Part shown: positions 59,993 to 64,000 of the stretch, piece after piece | How positions within the stretch are numbered: the stretch's first letter is position 1 | Layout of the letters: every line of letters begins with the position of its first letter | Source of the DNA: Limonium bicolor | Taxonomy: Eukaryota > Streptophyta > Magnoliopsida > Caryophyllales > Plumbaginaceae | Length of the DNA stretch: 64,000 bases | Direction: 5' to 3' | Assembly: GCA_023374045.1 (NCBI GenBank) | Contig: CM041781.1 | Location: 144,576,982 to 144,640,981 of the forward strand | Position numbers and translations under genes: made by a program | Notes under the pieces: generated by a model | Told to the model about the DNA's origin: nothing | The model's input: only the letters and a program-made list of their open reading frames with translations | The model's database searches: none

Positions 59993-60896
59993 CCTTAAAA
60001 ACATTAGGAAACAATTTAAACCGAAGAAAACACAAGGAAACACCATAAGAGCAATTTAGGCAAAAATGTGCTCTAAGCTTGGAGTAACTTGGGTTAGCAC
60101 CCAAATATCATTCTTAGACCTTATTAACATCCTAATGGTCATGTTAAATCAATTACCAAAGAAAACCAAGCTCAAAAACAAGTTAAAACACAAATTGTGC
60201 TTTAAGGACTTTTAAAGCACATTTTTGAAAAATTGTCTTAGAAAGGGGTTTTAAGTGGCTAAATGCCCATGATTACTCCTTAATCAACTTGTGTACTACT
60301 CAGTATCACATTAGGAAGTCTAAATCAATGGGAAATCAAAAATTGCACAAATATGTGCACTAGTTTGTGAATAGTAACCAAATAGTGCCAAGTTTAGTCT
60401 TTAGTCAACTAAGTTAAATTAAATGGTCAAACAAGACCATGACTAGCCTTAATTATAAGGGGGCCGGTTTTCTAAGAGGGTGAGTCACCACATGGATAAG
60501 TAAGTTAGTAAAATAAGAGGGGAAAAGTAACAAGTTACTATTTGCTTTTGAAACAAATATCTAATTTAAACTACCTCTCTCCTCCTTTCTTCATTCTCTC
60601 TTCTTCCACACCGATTTCTTCTGCTCTCTTTCTTCTTCATTCACGTAGAAGACAGCTCCATGCTAGCTCCACCTTCACTTGCTTGCTAAACATTCATCTT
60701 AGCTCTAAAATCAAAACCAAGCACATATTCCTCTTAGTTAGCTCAAGCTCTTTCTTCCTATCCTTTCAAATCTCCAAGAGCTTCAATTTGGTGCCAAGCC
60801 AAACCGCCATTAGAGGAGGAAACACAAGCTTGAGGAGTCCATTAGCTTCTCCATTCTCCTAAGGTAAAGAATATGTAAGAAAAACTAGGTTTCAAT
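59993..60896 (+). repeat. Plus-strand LTR fragment of the A/B/C superfamily
   Basis: Matches, with divergence, the first kilobase of the A LTR (TGCTCTAAGCTTGG, the GGGGCCGGTTTT...GTGAGTCACCAC block, the CT-rich leader and AAGGTAA). The left end is cut by the gap and the right end by a CACTA-like terminus at 60897. The frame 60542-60862 lies in the leader-like stretch and I do not count it as a gene. Confidence 0.75.
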
Positions 60897-61606
60897 CACT
60901 AAAAAAGGAATAAACAACGTTTTTATTTGTCTTGTGGAAAGTTTTATAACCGTTTTTTATGCCGGCGACGCAAATGGTCGAGCCTCTTAAAGAACGCGTT
61001 GTAAGCGTTATATACATTAATTTTAAAAATGCTTATCCCTAAAGTTTTTTTTTAAGTGGGTAAGGGGGCGGGAATCTACGAGGCATAAAGAACGCTTTCA
61101 CCTTGAAGCATTCTTTATGTCCCGACTATAAAAAATGCTTGTTTATTATAAACATTATTTATGAATATTTATAAAAAACGCTTATCAATATAAGCGTTCT
61201 TTATGTCATTTGGCGTGAGAGTATAAGAAACGCTTATACATATAAGCGTTTCTTATATGGTCCTTTTTTATATTTTTATTTTTTATACAATTTATTACCT
61301 TGCGCATAACACAAAATTAAAATCACAAAATCATTCAAAACCTGTTTGTATTGAATATACCATATCAACCAAACTGGAGAATTTTAATTAATAGATCAAC
61401 AGCATTAGTACTTTGTTTGCAATATAGCGCACATACGCTTAAGTGTATATAGTATCGATCAACTACAACATTTGTAACTAGCTAGTTAACAAAAATACTA
61501 AAAATGGTTCAAGTATTTCGATCATAACATGTACAATACCAACATTTGAAAAAAGAAAAGATATATAGATCATGACTCATGACTTCTTCTGATCAATTTA
61601 GTGTAT

Positions 61607-62060
61607 TCAAACACATGCGTGCGCCCTCTCCTTATTGACAAACTTCAGATCGATCGGCTTGTGAATAAGTATTGAGAAGAAATCAACAAGCTGCACAACA
61701 GAATTATAAAAGCAATTAAGTACACCATTTAAACTTATCCCAACATGCACAAATAATTAAAATCACCAATTCAAACACAAAAGTACTTATAATACGTACC
61801 TGTGAAGAAATTTCCAATTCGCTAAGACAGTTGTTACCTCTGTTGAAGATGAAAGTACCGACGATCATGATGATTCTTCTGCTGATACAAAAAGTGACAG
61901 AAGAAGAAAAATATGGGACAAAAGAGACAGAGGCAGATACAGATGAAAGGATGAATGAGAACTCAGGAACAGAGAGGTTGAAGAAATTGGCTAAATAGTT
62001 AAGTGAGGCTTCCACGAAGTAGAGTCCGGTGGTGATTAACGAATTACCGGCATACTTCAT
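61607..62060 (-). CDS. Small two-exon gene, function unknown
   Basis: Minus strand: exon 1 62060-61800 (87 codons from ATG), intron 61799-61691 (109 bp, CAG|GTACGT to TTGTGCAG), exon 2 61690-61607 (27 codons and stop). The intron is phase 0 and the frame continues to a stop, giving 114 residues. The protein is hydrophobic and Ser-rich, with a likely membrane segment around residues 60-73 after an Arg pair. I do not recognise the family firmly. A faint resemblance to small plant DUF4408/DUF761 proteins is unverified. It may be a gene fragment captured by the neighbouring CACTA-like element. Confidence 0.45.
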
Positions 62061-62416
62061 GACCTTGAATGAAGAAAACAGTTTTCTAGAGTAGTTGTAT
62101 CAGAAGGATAAGAGGAACCTTAGTCGATTATATGGTGGCATGGGGGACTATATGAAGATAAAGTGGAACCAGATCGCCCGGTTGATGAGTTTCATGACTT
62201 ATGGATGGAAACGAAAGTGGAGAAGGTAGACACTTCTCCATCTTCAGTTTGGATTGGATTCGCATCTTCTTTCAGTTTTGACCATCGATAGGTCGGAGAA
62301 TCTTCAAACACTTGGACATGAATGTCTGTAGATTGCATGCAGTCAATTGGAATACTAGCCACACATTGTTGATGTGGGGTGCATCATACCTTTTAAAAGA
62401 AACTAGATGAAAAACT
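62061..62416. other. Unassigned interval
   Basis: About 355 bp between the small gene and the foldback element. It could be the promoter and 5' leader of the minus-strand gene. I see no repeat, domain or terminus in it. Confidence 0.4.
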
Positions 62417-62742
62417 CTTGGCAATTAAAAAGATTGAGAGATTCCCCCTAAGTATGATTCCCCCTAAGTTTGCATGTTAAGCGACTTTAACAAATGATAG
62501 CAATAAGTGATAGTTTTTATGCACAATAAGTGACAGCTTCTATACACAATAAATGACAGCTTTTATGTTATACTATAACCATAGTAGAAAGTTATCTACT
62601 AAGGTTATAGTATAACATAAAAGCAGTCACTTATTGTGCATAAAAACTATCACTTATTGCTATCATTTCTTAAAGTCGCTTAACATGCAACTCAGGGGGA
62701 ATCATACTTAGGGGGAATCTCTCAATCGTTTTAATTGCCAAG
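62417..62742. mobile_element. Foldback (MITE-like) element, 326 bp
   Basis: Left arm 62417-62580 and right arm 62603-62742 are near-perfect complements from CTTGGCAATTAAAA to TTTTAATTGCCAAG. The left arm is longer by a 23 bp duplication of the CAATAA(G/A)TGACAGC unit, which occurs about three times. No coding capacity. I cannot see a clear target duplication, so the superfamily is open. Confidence 0.8.
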
Positions 62743-62747
62743 ATTTT

Positions 62748-64000
62748 TGAAATACCCCAAACCTTGATATGTGGTTTAAATATCAAATTATGGTATGTAA
62801 AGGCTAAAAAGTGCCTTAGTAACATCAGTGAACAATTTAAACCTAATAAATACAATAAAATAAAGCATTAAGACACAGTTTGAGCAAAACATGCTCTAAG
62901 CTATGAGTGAACTTGGTTAGGACCCAAAGAGCCTACCAAGACTTGATAACATTTAATTATGATTTATTAAGGCTAATAAGTCCTTAAGAAACTTGGTAGA
63001 CAATGAAACCAAACAAAACACAAGGTAATACCTTAAAGTCATATGAGGAAAATGTGCTCTAAGCTTGGTATAAATGTGTAAAAGACTAATGGTCATACCT
63101 ATACCTTATTATATGTTAATGAACATATTAAATCAATTACTAAAGAAAACCAAGCTTGAAAACAAGTTAAAACACAAAATGTGCTTTAAGGAGTCTTAAA
63201 GCACGTTTTTGAAAAAATTGTCTTGTAAATGAGTTTGAATGGCTAAATGACCATCATTACTCTTTAATTAACATGTGTACTATATAGTATCACATTTGGG
63301 TGGCCATATTAGTGGGAAATCAAAATTTCACTTCTATGTGCCTTGTTATAGGTGAATAGTGATTTTTATAACTAGTTTGTAACATATAATGTTATAAGTG
63401 ATTAAGTTGGTCAACAAAGACCAAAACACCCTTCTATTAAAATGGGGGCCGTTTTCTAAGGTGTGACTCACCACATTTGAACAAATAAGTAAGTTAAGTA
63501 ATGACAAAGCAAAAGTACTATTTGCTTTAGCTTAAATATCTCCAAAAGCAATTGTTATCTTCATTCTCTCATTCCTTCCTTCATTTCCCACGATGGCCTT
63601 CTTCTTCCTCCTCTCTCCATCGGTTTCCAACAGCCCACACTCATTCTTCATCTTCTTTCACTTGTAACTTGTGATTCCCTTGGCCAAATCAATTCCAAGA
63701 CCACATTTGTCTTAGTTAGGTCAAGCTCTACACTTCTACCTTTTCAAATCTTCAAGAACTCCATTTTGGTGCCATGAAGATTCACCATTGAAGGAGCTTG
63801 AGCTCACCTTTTCACATATTCATGCTCTCCTTTGCTTCAAGGTAAGGAACTCAAAGAAATCCATGTTTCCTCCATGTTTCATGTTGTCCTAAAAATTCAC
63901 CTCACAATGGTGTATTTATTATCTGTTTGTTTTAGCTTCATTTGATCTTCCAAGGGCTAGGAGGAGTCTCTTATACTTATTCAAGTTCTCTTCCAATTCC
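62748..64000 (+). repeat. Element F: start of another plus-strand LTR
   Basis: Starts TGAAATACCCCAAACC and follows the C LTR (opposite strand) closely, including the leader-like stretch and CTTCAAG|GTAAGG near 63841. No polypurine tract precedes it, so it is a 5' LTR or a solo LTR. It runs off the window. The upstream flank ATTTT (62743-62747) would be its target duplication. Confidence 0.82.

Larger units (their letters stand above)
60897..62416. mobile_element. Probable second CACTA-like element, one end only
   Basis: It interrupts an LTR with CACTAAAAAAGG, followed within 360 bp by many copies of AACGCTTAT/ATAAGCGTT in both directions. This layout is typical of CACTA subterminal regions. 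A hairpin of two perfect 17 bp arms with a 2 bp loop is at 61222-61257. No matching right end is visible before the foldback at 62417, so the far boundary is uncertain. Confidence 0.5.

Overview
This is plant nuclear heterochromatin from a flowering plant, probably a eudicot, although no marker in it names the species. Almost all of it is nested transposable elements. I see no confident host housekeeping gene, rRNA, intact tRNA or CRISPR array. Two runs of exactly 500 N (10621-11120 and 59493-59992) are scaffold gaps.

Layout. (1) 1-10620: minus-strand LTR element B, with LTRs of about 4.8 kb and a 4.9 kb interior without recognisable genes. (2) 11121-11938 and 24258-24795: remains of minus-strand element D, split by plus-strand element A (11939-24257), which has a perfect ACAAT target duplication, LTRs of about 3.7 kb and a 5.0 kb interior with no recognisable gene. 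(3) 24796-47095: minus-strand element C in a tandem form LTR-interior-LTR-interior. Unit 1 carries a 5.5 kb CACTA (En/Spm) DNA transposon (29782-35328). Unit 2 is cut by element E. (4) 47096-59492: Ty3/gypsy chromovirus E (Tekay/Del-like), with a 4.84 kb LTR, gag, protease, RT, RNase H, integrase and a chromodomain-like tail. Its 3' LTR runs into the second gap. (5) 59993-64000: an LTR fragment, a second CACTA-like end beside a small two-exon gene, a 326 bp foldback element, and the start of another LTR (F).

How they relate. A, B and C look like LARD-type non-autonomous retrotransposons: very long LTRs around a conserved interior that encodes nothing I can recognise. Their PBS, PPT, LTR termini and several LTR blocks match E, so an E-like element is the likely source of their proteins. 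Three small RNA structures recur: a hairpin over the PBS, a hairpin beside the PPT, and a short palindrome in the interior. The first two show paired changes between A/B/C and E.

The most unusual feature is in E. Between the Gag zinc knuckles and the protease lies an AlkB-type Fe(II)/2-oxoglutarate dioxygenase coding region (about 53617-54411). It sits inside a 979 bp segment with GT...AG borders (53492-54470), and removing that segment joins gag to protease in frame. Single-base frameshifts break the E and CACTA genes although the LTR pairs are nearly identical, so some breaks may be assembly indels.
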